From Cognatilysobacter bugurensis (GTDB taxonomy: Bacteria; Pseudomonadota; Gammaproteobacteria; Xanthomonadales; Xanthomonadaceae), in assembly GCF_014652095.1 (NCBI RefSeq), contig NZ_BMYD01000002.1, positions 310,001 through 374,000 on the forward strand: 64,000 nucleotides of DNA. Direction: 5' to 3'. Under the pieces are notes generated by a model. That model was given only the letters and a program-made list of their open reading frames with translations, ran no database searches and was not told the DNA's origin. The translations under genes and the position numbers were made by a program. Shown piece by piece: positions 8,821 through 17,454 of this stretch. Position 1 is the stretch's first letter. Each line of letters starts with the position of its first letter.

Positions 8821-9402
8821 TCAGCGCGCGAGGCCGCGGGACGGGCGCCGCAGCAGGCGGCGCCATGCCCAGAGCACCGCGGCCCCCAGCAGGGCGGTCG
8901 AGAGCACGGCGAGGGCGAGGGCGGCCCACGGGTGCGCAATGACGAGCGCAAGGCCGCCGAGCACGGCGGCGTCCTCGGTCGTCGACGCCGTCCAGTTCGT
9001 GATCGGCTCAGGCGATGTGTTGATCAACGCGCGCGTGCCTGATTTCAACGCGTGACTCGCGAACGCCGCGGCCGCGCCGGCCACGAGGCCGCCGGCGCCG
9101 AGTTCGCCGTCCGACGACAGCGTCGCCGCGGCGAGAAACGCGCCCGCCGGGATCCGCAGCAGTGTGTGCAGCAGGTCCCAGCCCGAATCCACGCCGGGGA
9201 TCTTGTCGGCAAAGAATTCCGTCGCCGCAAGCAGGCCGGACACGCCGATTACCCACGGTGAGCGCGTGACCTCGAGGGTGGAAGGCAGATCGAGCCAGCC
9301 CATCGCGCCGGCGACACCGATGCCGAACACCGTGAGATACACGCGGACCCCGGCCAGCCAGGCCAGCACGACGCCCGTTGCGAACAGCTGCGCTTCCGAC
9401 AT
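8821..9402 (-). CDS. DUF4126 family membrane protein
   Basis: This 193-residue hydrophobic protein resembles the DUF4126 family. It has about four to five membrane segments, a conserved GVRVYLTVFGIGVAG start and ATEFFADKIPGVDSGWDLLHT after the second segment. Function unknown. I chose the ATG at 9402 because GGAGGAGG precedes it; an earlier ATG at 9435 has no ribosome site. Its stop codon abuts that of bfr (convergent genes, no gap). Confidence 0.8.
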   Translation of the reverse strand: MSEAQLFATGVVLAWLAGVRVYLTVFGIGVAGAMGWLDLPSTLEVTRSPWVIGVSGLLAATEFFADKIPGVDSGWDLLHTLLRIPAGAFLAAATLSSDGELGAGGLVAGAAAAFASHALKSGTRALINTSPEPITNWTASTTEDAAVLGGLALVIAHPWAALALAVLSTALLGAAVLWAWRRLLRRPSRGLAR

Positions 9403-9546
9403 CGCGACCTCCTCCAGCATGCGGCACGAGGGCATTTCCCCCGCAAACGCACGATACGCAGCGTGACGGCCGCGTCATCGGGACTTTCCCTCAGACGCGG
9501 CCGTGCGCCGTGTAGGCTGTGACGGCGCTCCAGCCATTCCTGCGTC

Positions 9547-10272
9547 ATGACCCACACTTCCGACGACTCCGCCCCGCGCCGCGCGCGCCCGTCCCTGCAA
9601 GCCGCGCTCATTGCACTCGCCTTCGCGTTCGGCCTGTGGGGGCTGTGGCAGACCTTTGGCACCGATGCCGCCGGCGCGCGCCGCGACCGCGACGACGCGC
9701 GCGCTGCACTGCGCACGCAGGGCGCCGAGCTGGAAACGCTGCGCCAGCAGGTCGCCACGCTGCGCCGCTCCGACCAGATCAGCCGCGACGCGAACCGCGA
9801 CCTGCAGACGGCCCTTGCGGAGCGCGATGAAGAACTCGCCGGACTGCGCGCCGACGTGGCGTTCTACGAGCGGCTCGTCGGCGCGACCTCCCAGCGCCGC
9901 GGCTTGAGCGTGCATGCGCTGCGCATGCAGCCGCAGAACGGCCATGCGTGGCATTTCACGTCGACGCTCACCCAGAACCTCAACCGCGGCGCGGTCAGCC
10001 ACGGGCGGCTCACGCTCGCGATCGAAGGCACGCGCGGCGGGCGCCTGGAGACGCTGTCGTGGGCCGACCTGCGCCAGCAGCCCTCGGCGCCCGCCGTCGA
10101 TTATTCGTTCCGCTATTTCCAGCAGGTTGAGGGCGATGTCGTGCTGCCCGACGGCTTCGAGCCGGTCCGCGTTACGGTGCGGCTCGTCCCGCGCAGCGGA
10201 GCGGCGATCGAGGAGTCGTTCACGTGGCGGGAAGCGACCGGCGAAGGCGCCGAGCCGCGTCCGGCGTCGTAA
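9547..10272 (+). CDS. DUF6776-like membrane-anchored coiled-coil protein
   Basis: The 241-residue protein has one N-terminal transmembrane helix (LQAALIALAFAFGLWGLWQTF). A roughly 70-residue coiled coil rich in Arg/Gln/Asp/Leu follows, then a C-terminal beta-rich domain (residues about 110-235). This layout, and the position directly before erpA, fit the DUF6776 family seen in Xanthomonadales and pseudomonads. Function is not established; the soluble part probably faces the periplasm. It is divergent from the DUF4126 gene, so the 144 bases before it should hold two promoters. Confidence 0.65.
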   Translation: MTHTSDDSAPRRARPSLQAALIALAFAFGLWGLWQTFGTDAAGARRDRDDARAALRTQGAELETLRQQVATLRRSDQISRDANRDLQTALAERDEELAGLRADVAFYERLVGATSQRRGLSVHALRMQPQNGHAWHFTSTLTQNLNRGAVSHGRLTLAIEGTRGGRLETLSWADLRQQPSAPAVDYSFRYFQQVEGDVVLPDGFEPVRVTVRLVPRSGAAIEESFTWREATGEGAEPRPAS

Positions 10273-10346
10273 CCCGGGCCCACTGCGCAACGCGATGATC
10301 CGCGGGCGAGCTTGAATGCCCGCGCCGCGCCCCCCATCCTGCCTGC

Positions 10347-10721
10347 ATGCACGACGACACGCTCACCGCTGCCCCGGACTACCAGTCCCTCGAGGCGCCG
10401 CTTCAATTCACCTCGGCTGCCGCCACGAAAGTGCGCGAGCTCATCACCGAGGAGGGCAACGACGCGTTGAAGCTGCGCGTGTACATCCACGGTGGCGGCT
10501 GCTCGGGGTTCCAGTACGGCTTCGAGTTCGATGAGCAGCAGGCTGAAGAGGACCTCGCGGTCAGCACCGACGGTGTCACCTTGCTTGTCGACCCGCTGAG
10601 CCTGCAGTACCTGATGGGCGCGGAAGTCGACTACACCGAGAGCCTGCACGGCGCGCAGTTCGTGATCCGCAATCCGAACGCGAAGACGACCTGCGGCTGC
10701 GGGTCCTCGTTCTCGGCCTGA
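10347..10721 (+). CDS. erpA: Iron-sulfur cluster insertion protein ErpA
   Basis: This 124-residue A-type carrier has the three conserved cysteines in [11 protein letters not shown] and [11 protein letters not shown]. ErpA-type features include the acidic DEQQAEED segment and the [17 protein letters not shown] block. It delivers Fe-S clusters to apoproteins in the cytoplasm. The stop codon shares a base with the nudC start (TGATG), so the two are coupled. Confidence 0.92.
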   Translation: MHDDTLTAAPDYQSLEAPLQFTSAAATKVRELITEEGNDALKLRVYIHGGGCSGFQYGFEFDEQQAEEDLAVSTDGVTLLVDPLSLQYLMGAEVDYTESLHGAQFVIRNPNAKTTCGCGSSFSA

Positions 10722-11713
10722 TGCGCGCCGGCGACGACGCATCGACGGCGCCTGCGGCGCCGTTCGCGTTTGTCGGTGAAGGCGGCTGCGCGCCCGTGCT
10801 TGACCGCGCCGAGCATCTGCGCGACGACGGCGCTGCGCTCGATACGCTGTGGCACGACGCCCGCGTGTTGCTGCTCGACAGCGACGGGCGCGCCCTTGCC
10901 GACGGCGAGCTTGCGCCGCAGACGCCGCGTGGCGCGGAGCTCAGCCGTGGCCGGGGCGGCTCGGGCGCCGCAACCTTCCTCGGGCTCGACCGCGCCGGCG
11001 GCGCGTGGTTCGCGCTCGATGCGTCGGGCGTGGCGTTCGAGGCCCCCGGGCGGATCGATCTTCGCAGCGCCGCCGCCGCTTGGCCGGCCCTCGAGGCCGG
11101 CGTGTTCGCGCAGGCGAGGGCGATGCAGGCCTGGCGAGCGCGTCATCGGTTCTGCGGCGCATGCGGCACGCAGCTCGATCTGCTGCGCGGCGGCTGGCTC
11201 GCGCACTGCGGCGGCTGCCGCACCGAGCACTACCCGCGCACCGACCCGGCGGTGATCGCCGCGGTGACCGACGGCGACCGCCTTCTGCTCGGGCGCCAGT
11301 CCACGTGGGCCGCGCGCCGGTGGTCGGTGCTCGCGGGTTTCGTCGAGCCCGGAGAGTCGCTCGAGCAGACCGTCGTGCGCGAGGTCCTCGAGGAGACGGG
11401 CGTGCGCGTGCGCGATTGCCGCTATCTCGCCTCGCAACCCTGGCCGTTCCCCGGCGCGCTCATGCTCGGTTTCATTGCGCAGGCCGAGGCGGACGAGCCG
11501 CGGGTGACCGGTGAGCTTGAAGAGGCGCGGTGGTTCACGGCCGACGAAGTCCGCGCCGCGCAGGCGCGCGAGGCGATCATCGACTCGGCGGACGATGACG
11601 GCGGCCCGCTGCTGTCGGCACGCATCTCGATTGCGCGCTGGCTCATCGAGCGCTGGCTCGACGAGGCCGATCGGACGCCCGCACGCGCTCTGCAGCCCGC
11701 CCGCGCGGTCTGA
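10721..11713 (+). CDS. nudC: NAD(H)/NAD-RNA pyrophosphatase NudC
   Basis: This 330-residue protein has a four-cysteine zinc site (FCGACGTQL and HCGGCRTEHYPRTDPAVI), then a Nudix box (GFVEPGESLEQTVVREVLEETGV). The diagnostic SQPWPFPGALMLGF motif follows. NudC hydrolyses NADH to NMNH and AMP and removes NAD caps from RNA. The N-terminal 120 residues are variable, as in other NudC proteins. Translation is probably coupled to erpA. Confidence 0.93.
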   Translation: MRAGDDASTAPAAPFAFVGEGGCAPVLDRAEHLRDDGAALDTLWHDARVLLLDSDGRALADGELAPQTPRGAELSRGRGGSGAATFLGLDRAGGAWFALDASGVAFEAPGRIDLRSAAAAWPALEAGVFAQARAMQAWRARHRFCGACGTQLDLLRGGWLAHCGGCRTEHYPRTDPAVIAAVTDGDRLLLGRQSTWAARRWSVLAGFVEPGESLEQTVVREVLEETGVRVRDCRYLASQPWPFPGALMLGFIAQAEADEPRVTGELEEARWFTADEVRAAQAREAIIDSADDDGGPLLSARISIARWLIERWLDEADRTPARALQPARAV

Positions 11714-11764
11714 CGCAAGCGCGGCGATATGATCGGTGCGTCCCTTGCGACGCCGGAGATGCCG

Positions 11765-12676
11765 ATGTCCGCTGCCCTGATCGCTGTCGTCGTCGTCCTG
11801 TTGCTCATGCGCGCGGCCCCGTCGCTGGTGAAGATCCGGCGCTTTGCGTGGTTCTCGCAGGCCTTAAGCGCGCTCGGTGCGCGCCTGGGCGAGGGTTCGC
11901 ATGCCGCCGGACATGCCGCGCTCGCGGTCGCGGTGGTGGTGCCCGTTGTCCTCATCGCGGCGGTGCACAACGCACTCGAGAACGACGTATTCGGATTGCC
12001 CGCGCTGCTGCTGGGCATCGGCGTGCTGTTCTATGCGTGGGGCCCGCGGGACCTCGAACATGACGTCGAGGCCGTTGCCGATGCCTCCGACACGCGCCAG
12101 CGCCGCGAGGCGGCCGCGCACCTATGGCCGCCCGGACACACGCCGGTGCTGGCGGGCGGTGCGCTGGTCGAGGCGGTGTTCCGCTGCGCTCTGCGTCGGC
12201 AGTTCGCGGTGCTGTTGTGGTTTGTCCTGCTCGGCCCCGCCGGGGCGCTGGGGTATCGCCTCATCGAGCGGAGTGTTGACGGAGAGCCGGGCTCGCGGCT
12301 GGCCGACGCGACGCGTCGTGTCGCCCGTCGCGTGCTCGCGTGGCTCGACTGGCCGGCCGCGCAGCTGATCGTCTTCGCACTCGCGCTCGTCGGCCATTTC
12401 GACGCCGTGCTGGGGGCGTGGCGCCGCGCGGGCGGGGCCTCGTTGCGGCCGGACCATGGCTTTCTGACAGCCGCAGCCCGCGCGAGCGTGCGGTGCGAAC
12501 TCGACGAGGATCGCGCCGACGCGCTCGACGACGAGAGCCCTGATTCACCGCCGCCGGCCACGCTCGCCGCGCGCGAGGCCCCCGAACTGCGCGACGCCCT
12601 TGGGCTCGTGTGGCGATGCCTGCTCGCCTGGCTCGCCGCTCTCGCACTGTTCGTGATCGGAGGTTGGGTGAGCTGA
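11765..12676 (+). CDS. ampE: AmpE-like inner membrane protein
   Basis: The 303-residue protein has several membrane helices. The central EAVFRCALRRQFAVLLWFVLLGPAGALGYRL stretch is typical of AmpE, a membrane partner linked to AmpD and beta-lactamase induction and related to CobD/CbiB proteins. I prefer the ATG at 11765, which follows CCGGAG and begins the first helix directly; an ATG at 11729 would add 12 residues. No ampD or ampC is present in the window. The last helix ends at the C-terminus (ALFVIGGWVS). Confidence 0.75.
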   Translation: MSAALIAVVVVLLLMRAAPSLVKIRRFAWFSQALSALGARLGEGSHAAGHAALAVAVVVPVVLIAAVHNALENDVFGLPALLLGIGVLFYAWGPRDLEHDVEAVADASDTRQRREAAAHLWPPGHTPVLAGGALVEAVFRCALRRQFAVLLWFVLLGPAGALGYRLIERSVDGEPGSRLADATRRVARRVLAWLDWPAAQLIVFALALVGHFDAVLGAWRRAGGASLRPDHGFLTAAARASVRCELDEDRADALDDESPDSPPPATLAAREAPELRDALGLVWRCLLAWLAALALFVIGGWVS

Positions 12677-12710
12677 GGGCGCTTGCGCGGCACTGCCGCG
12701 CGCCCTCAGC
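12672..12710 (+). terminator. Hairpin overlapping the ampE stop codon
   Basis: An 11-base-pair perfect stem (GCTGAGGGCGC at 12672-12682 with its complement at 12700-12710) includes the ampE stop codon. No T tract follows, so it is a terminator-like or RNA-stabilising structure. Its right arm is part of the 97-bp repeat unit that follows. Confidence 0.45.
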
Positions 12711-12990
12711 GAACGCCCGCTGCGCTGCAGCGGGCCGGACGTGCGCAAGACGACACGGGCAGCAGATGCACGAGGTGCCAGCGGCGGCACTGCCGCGCGC
12801 CCTCAGCGAACGCCCGCTGCGCTGCAGCGGGCCGGACGTGCGCAAGACGACACGGGCAGCAGAGGCGCGAGGTGCAAGCGGCGGCACTGCCGCGCGCCCT
12901 CAGCGAACGCCCACTGCGCTGCAGCGGGCCGGACGTGCGCAGACGGCACGGGCGGCGGATGCACCAGGTACAAGCGGCGGCACTGCCGAG
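12687..12990. repeat. Three-copy 97-bp tandem repeat between convergent genes
   Basis: The block starting GCGGCACTGCCGCGCGCCC recurs with its CACTGCC core at 12691, 12788, 12885 and (start of a fourth, truncated copy) 12981. The spacing is 97, 97 and 96 bases. Copies one and two are nearly identical; the third differs at a few positions. Each unit holds a hairpin, CCCGCTGC-GCT-GCAGCGGG (one stem mismatch in copy three). The array sits between the ends of ampE and the MFS-acyltransferase gene. It is contiguous, with no unique spacers, so it is not CRISPR. Confidence 0.9.
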
Positions 12991-13011
12991 CGCCCGACAC
13001 GCGTTAACGCG

Positions 13012-14958
13012 CTACGCCGCGTCCCCGCGCAGTGCGCGCACCTGCGCCTCGAGCATCGCCGCATCTGTGCTCGCGCCATCCATCGGCGCATCGGCGACCA
13101 CTTCGACATGCGCCCGGAACCGGCGCGGCACACGCATGCGATCGAGACGGCCGCCCTTGGCGGCGTTGCTGCGCCGGCTCCACATGCTCGCCCACATGCC
13201 GCGCAGCGCCATCGGGATCACGGGCACAGGCCGGCGCGCGAGGATGCGCTCGACGCCGGACTTGAACGGAGCAATCTGTCCGTCCTTCGTGAGCGCGCCT
13301 TCCGGGAAGATGCCGACGACCTCGCCGTCGGCGAGCGCGGCGTCGATCTCGTCGAACGCGCGCTCCATGAGCGCACGGTCCTCGCGCACACCCGCGATCG
13401 GGATCGCCTTAGCGGTGCGGAAGATCCAGCGCATGACCGGGATGTTGAAGATCCGGTAGTACATGACGAAGCGCACCGGCCGCGGAATGCTCGCGGCGAG
13501 GATCAGCGCGTCCATGTAGCTCACGTGGTTGCACACGACGAGCGCAGGCCCTTCGTCGGGAATGTGGTCGATGCCGCGCGCGCGCAGCCGGTACAGCGTG
13601 CGAACGAACACCCAGCTCAGGAACCGCATCAGGAACTCGGGGACGATCGTGAAGATCCAGACCGTGACGAGCGCATTTGCGATCGCGAGCGCGAGCAGCA
13701 ACTGCGGAATCGACCAGCCGAGCACGCGTTGCAGCCCGAGGCCGAGCACCGCGGCAAGCACGATGAACGCGGCGTTCTGGATGTTCATGCCCGCGATCAC
13801 GCGCGCCATCTCGGCGTTCGGCGTGCGGCTCTGGATCAAAGCGAACAGCGGCACAACGAACACGCCGGCCGAAAAACCGATGCCGACGAGGTCGAACGCG
13901 ATGTGCCAACCGTCGGGGGCCTGCAGAAACGCGGCGAACGACTCGACACGCAGCGGTGCAAGGCCCTGACGCTGGACATACAGATCGAGCAGGAACGCGC
14001 TGATGCCGATGGCGCCGAGCGGCACGAGGCCGATCTCGACCGTGCGTGCGGAAAGCTTCTCGCACACGAGCGAGCCGAGGCCGGTGCCGACCGAGAACAG
14101 TGCGAGCGCGGCGATGTAGAGGCTCGCGTCGCCGCCGAGGTGCAGCTCGGCGTAGGCCGGCAGCTGCGCGGTAAGCACCGTGCCGACGAACCAGAACCAC
14201 GACACGCCGAGGATCGCGTTGCGCACCGCGAGCTGGCGCTTGGCCAGGCGCAAAATCGCGATCGATTCGGGCAACGGGTTCCACTGCACGCGCAGCTCCG
14301 GCGCACCCGCGGCCACCGGCGGGATCGCACGGCTCACGAGGTGGCCAGTGACCGCGAGCGCGACGACGGCCGCGGCTGCGATCCACGGCCCGTTCGAACC
14401 GCCGGCCTCGAAGATGAGCCCGCCCGCGATCATGCCGAGCAGGATCGCGATCGACGTGCCCATCTCGACAAGCCCATTGCCGCCGGTGAGCTCGCGCGAA
14501 TGCAGCACCGCCGGCAGGATCGAATATTTCACCGGCCCGAACAGCGTCGATTGCACGCCCGTGCAGAACAGCGCGACGAGCAGCACCACGAGGTTCTGCA
14601 TGAAAAAGCCGACCGCCGCGAGCGACATGATCGCGATCTCCATCGCGGTCGTGATGCGAATCAGTCGGTCCTTGTCGAGCTTCTCCGCGATCTGCCCGGC
14701 GATCGCCGAGAACAGGAAGTAGGGCGCGATGAACAGCGCCGGCGCGAGGTTCGCGTACAGCGCCTTGTCGTCCGCGCTCACACCGAGGAAGAACAGCAGG
14801 CCGATGATCGCCTGCCGGTAGACGTTATCGTTGAACGCGCCGATCGCCTGCGTCGCAAAGAACGGAGCGAAGCGGCGCTGCGCGAGCAGGGCGAACTGGC
14901 TGCGCGGGGGCGGCGGCAATGCCGGTGCGTTCGCGTGCGGTCCCGATGCGTCGTTCAT
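13012..14958 (-). CDS. MFS transporter - glycerophospholipid acyltransferase fusion (LplT/PlsC type)
   Basis: The 648-residue protein has two parts. Residues 1-420 form a 12-helix MFS transporter with the LplT-like ATQAIGAFNDNVYRQA start and GPVKYSILP motif. Residues about 450-640 form a PlsC acyltransferase domain with NHVSYMD (HX4D catalytic motif) and FPEGALT. LplT flips lysophospholipids inward and Aas re-acylates them. Here transporter and acyltransferase are joined, without the acyl-ACP synthetase domain that ends the usual long fusion. The acyl donor must therefore come from elsewhere. GGGGAGG precedes the ATG. Confidence 0.85.
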   Translation of the reverse strand: MNDASGPHANAPALPPPPRSQFALLAQRRFAPFFATQAIGAFNDNVYRQAIIGLLFFLGVSADDKALYANLAPALFIAPYFLFSAIAGQIAEKLDKDRLIRITTAMEIAIMSLAAVGFFMQNLVVLLVALFCTGVQSTLFGPVKYSILPAVLHSRELTGGNGLVEMGTSIAILLGMIAGGLIFEAGGSNGPWIAAAAVVALAVTGHLVSRAIPPVAAGAPELRVQWNPLPESIAILRLAKRQLAVRNAILGVSWFWFVGTVLTAQLPAYAELHLGGDASLYIAALALFSVGTGLGSLVCEKLSARTVEIGLVPLGAIGISAFLLDLYVQRQGLAPLRVESFAAFLQAPDGWHIAFDLVGIGFSAGVFVVPLFALIQSRTPNAEMARVIAGMNIQNAAFIVLAAVLGLGLQRVLGWSIPQLLLALAIANALVTVWIFTIVPEFLMRFLSWVFVRTLYRLRARGIDHIPDEGPALVVCNHVSYMDALILAASIPRPVRFVMYYRIFNIPVMRWIFRTAKAIPIAGVREDRALMERAFDEIDAALADGEVVGIFPEGALTKDGQIAPFKSGVERILARRPVPVIPMALRGMWASMWSRRSNAAKGGRLDRMRVPRRFRAHVEVVADAPMDGASTDAAMLEAQVRALRGDAA

Positions 14959-15074
14959 GGCGGCCCTCCCCGGCTGGCGGCGAGCCTAGCAGAGCCGCAC
15001 GACGCGCCCGCGCCGGCGGCGGGCGTTCAGCCGCGCGCTACGGCACACCGGGCAAGGTCGTTTAAAGTGCGGTC

Positions 15075-15500
15075 GTGAACCCCGTCCGCCGCCTGCTGAA
15101 CCTGCTGCTGTGCCTGCTGCTCGCGCTCAACGGCGCGGCGGTCGCGCACGCGGGTGCGGCGTCAGGGGCGGGTCACGGCGCGCATGCCGGCGTCGCGATG
15201 GAGCCGGAGGTCTCGGACGCGATGCACAGCGACGATGCTCCCCCGTGCCACGACGGCTCCGACGCTGCAGCGGACGTGATTCCGACTGCGCTCGCCGTCG
15301 TGTCCGACGTTTCCGGTGCCCCCTGCTGCGACGACAGCGCGGCCGTGTGCGATCAGGCTTGCATGGCGGCTTCGGCTGCGCTCGCGTCCGATCGGGCAAT
15401 GCCTGCAGACGATCGCCTGCGCAGTGATGTACCGACGCTTGCATTGCACGCCCGCGCACCGCCGCGTGTGCCGCCGCCGATCCGCCCGCCGATCGTCTGA
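15075..15500 (+). CDS. copL: CopL-like metal-binding leader protein of the copper locus
   Basis: This 141-residue protein has an N-terminal signal sequence (LLNLLLCLLLALNGAAVAHA). The rest is rich in His, Cys, Met and Asp (GHGAHAG, PPCHDGSD, APCCDDSAAVCDQACMAA). In Xanthomonas and relatives, CopL is encoded directly before copA and is needed for copper-induced expression of copAB; the position and composition fit. The start is a GTG. The exact mechanism of CopL is unsettled. The distance to copA is 112 bases. Confidence 0.75.
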   Translation: MNPVRRLLNLLLCLLLALNGAAVAHAGAASGAGHGAHAGVAMEPEVSDAMHSDDAPPCHDGSDAAADVIPTALAVVSDVSGAPCCDDSAAVCDQACMAASAALASDRAMPADDRLRSDVPTLALHARAPPRVPPPIRPPIV

Positions 15501-15612
15501 ACCAGCGCCTGTGCGCCGTCCGGCATGCAGTGCCGTGGCGGCACGTCCGTCCGAATTCATCCGATCCTGCGACGCCGGCCGAGCCGGCCGTCGCGACGCG
15601 CTGGAGCAGTCC

Positions 15613-17454
15613 ATGACGTTCTTCCTTCCCGGCCCGCGTGCGGGCGGCCTCGCGCTTCCGGCGCGCCGCCGCTTCGTGCGGGGCCTCGTCGCCGGCGGCG
15701 CGGTCGCCTCGCTCGGCTGGCCCGGTCGCGGCCGCGCCGCCACCGGCGATGCGCCGGTGCTCACCGGCACGCAATTCGACCTGTCGATCGTCGAAACGCC
15801 CGTCAACCTCACCGGCCGCCGTGCCACCGCGGTCACCGTCGACGGCACGCTGCCGGCACCGACGCTGCGCTGGCGCGAGGGCACCACGGTCCACCTGCGC
15901 GTGCGCAACGCACTGCCCGCGCAGACCGTGCACGGCCACCACACCTCGATCCACTGGCACGGCCTGATCCTGCCCGCGAACATGGACGGCGTGCCGGGCA
16001 TCAGCTTCAACGGCATCCAGCGCGGCGAGCATTACGACTACCGCTTCGACGTGAAACAGTCGGGCACGTACTGGTACCACGCGCATTCGGGCTTCCAGGA
16101 GCAGGCAGGCGTGTACGGGGCGATCGTGATCGACCCGATCGCGCCGCCGCCGTACCGCGTCGACCGCGAGCATGTCTTGCTGCTCTCGGACTGGACCGAC
16201 CTCGACCCGGTCGCGCTGTACGAGCGTCTCAAGAAGATGCCCGAGCACGACAACTATTACCTGCCGACGGTCGGCGACTTCCTGCGCGATGCCCGCGAGG
16301 ATGGGCTTGCCGCGACGCTGCGCGATCGCAAGGCCTGGGGCGAGATGCGCATGACGCCGACCGACCTGTCGGACGTCAACGCGAACACCTACACCTACCT
16401 CATGAACGGCGCGACGTCCGGCACCAACTGGACCGGGCTGTTCCGCAGCGGCGAGCGCGTGCTGCTTCGGCTGATCAACGGCTCCTCGATGACGCACTTC
16501 GACGTGCGCATCCCGGGCCTCAAGCTCACCGTCGTCGCCGCCGACGGCCTGTACGTGCACCCGGTCACCGTCGACGAGCTGCGCATCGCCGCAGCCGAGA
16601 CCTATGACGTCATCGTCGAGCCGACCGGGCAGGACGCGTTCACGATCTTTGCGCAGGACCTCGGCCGCACCGGCTTCGTGCGCGGCACGCTCGCCACGAG
16701 CCCGGGCCTGCAGGCGACGGTGCCGCGCGTCGATCCGCGGCCGCGGCTCACCATGGACGACATGGGCCACGGCGGGCACGGCGGTCATGCGGGGCACGTT
16801 GCCGCTGCGGCGGCCGGCGCCGCACACGGCGCGGGCACCGGTACGCAGCACGTCGGCATGGATCATTCGGCGATGGGCCATGTGCCCACGGCGACCGACC
16901 ATGCCGCGATGGGCCACGGCGTCGGCGGCATGCAGGCGCACCCGGCGAGCGAACAGGGCAACCCGTTCGTCGACATGCAGACGATGGCGCCGGCGCCGAA
17001 GCTCGACGACCCCGGCATTGGCCTGCGCGACAACGGTCGCCGCGTGCTCACGTATGCGGACCTGCACAGCCTGCACGGCGACCCCGACGGCCGCGAGCCC
17101 GGGCGCACGATCGAGCTGCACTTGACCGGGCACATGGAGCGCTTCGTGTGGTCGTTCGACGGCATCAAATTCTCGAGCGCCGAGCCGCTGCGCCTGAAGT
17201 ACGGCGAGCGCGTGCGCATCGTGCTCGTCAACGACACGATGATGACCCACCCGATCCACCTGCATGGCATGTGGAGCGACCTCGAGGATGGCGATGGCAA
17301 CTTCCTCGTGCGCAAGCACACGATCGACATGCCGCCCGGCACGAAGCGCAGCTACCGCGTCACCGCCGACGCGCTCGGCCGCTGGGCCTACCACTGCCAC
17401 CTGCTGTTCCACATGGAGGCGGGGATGATGCGCGAAGTGAGGGTCGAGGAATGA
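15613..17454 (+). CDS. copA: Copper resistance multicopper oxidase CopA
   Basis: The 613-residue protein has a twin-arginine signal (RRRFVRGLVAGGAVASLGW) and all four multicopper oxidase copper motifs: IHWHG, WYHAHSG, HPIHLHG and HCHLLFHMEAGM. Between residues about 375 and 460 lies a Met/His-rich insert (MDDMGHGGHGGHAGH, MDHSAMGH and similar), as in periplasmic CopA of the copABCD type. It is exported folded, binds copper and probably oxidises Cu(I). The ATG at 15613 follows GGAG by six bases; the upstream extension lacks signal character. Its stop overlaps the copB start (ATGA). Confidence 0.95.
   Translation: MTFFLPGPRAGGLALPARRRFVRGLVAGGAVASLGWPGRGRAATGDAPVLTGTQFDLSIVETPVNLTGRRATAVTVDGTLPAPTLRWREGTTVHLRVRNALPAQTVHGHHTSIHWHGLILPANMDGVPGISFNGIQRGEHYDYRFDVKQSGTYWYHAHSGFQEQAGVYGAIVIDPIAPPPYRVDREHVLLLSDWTDLDPVALYERLKKMPEHDNYYLPTVGDFLRDAREDGLAATLRDRKAWGEMRMTPTDLSDVNANTYTYLMNGATSGTNWTGLFRSGERVLLRLINGSSMTHFDVRIPGLKLTVVAADGLYVHPVTVDELRIAAAETYDVIVEPTGQDAFTIFAQDLGRTGFVRGTLATSPGLQATVPRVDPRPRLTMDDMGHGGHGGHAGHVAAAAAGAAHGAGTGTQHVGMDHSAMGHVPTATDHAAMGHGVGGMQAHPASEQGNPFVDMQTMAPAPKLDDPGIGLRDNGRRVLTYADLHSLHGDPDGREPGRTIELHLTGHMERFVWSFDGIKFSSAEPLRLKYGERVRIVLVNDTMMTHPIHLHGMWSDLEDGDGNFLVRKHTIDMPPGTKRSYRVTADALGRWAYHCHLLFHMEAGMMREVRVEE

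Noticed and set aside
12687-12990. Possible CRISPR array
   Set aside because: The 97-bp units are contiguous and nearly identical throughout, with no unique spacers and no cas genes nearby.
12610-15078. An 822-codon plus-strand open frame
   Set aside because: It runs across the tandem repeat and antisense to the MFS-acyltransferase gene, with Arg/His-rich composition and no domain.
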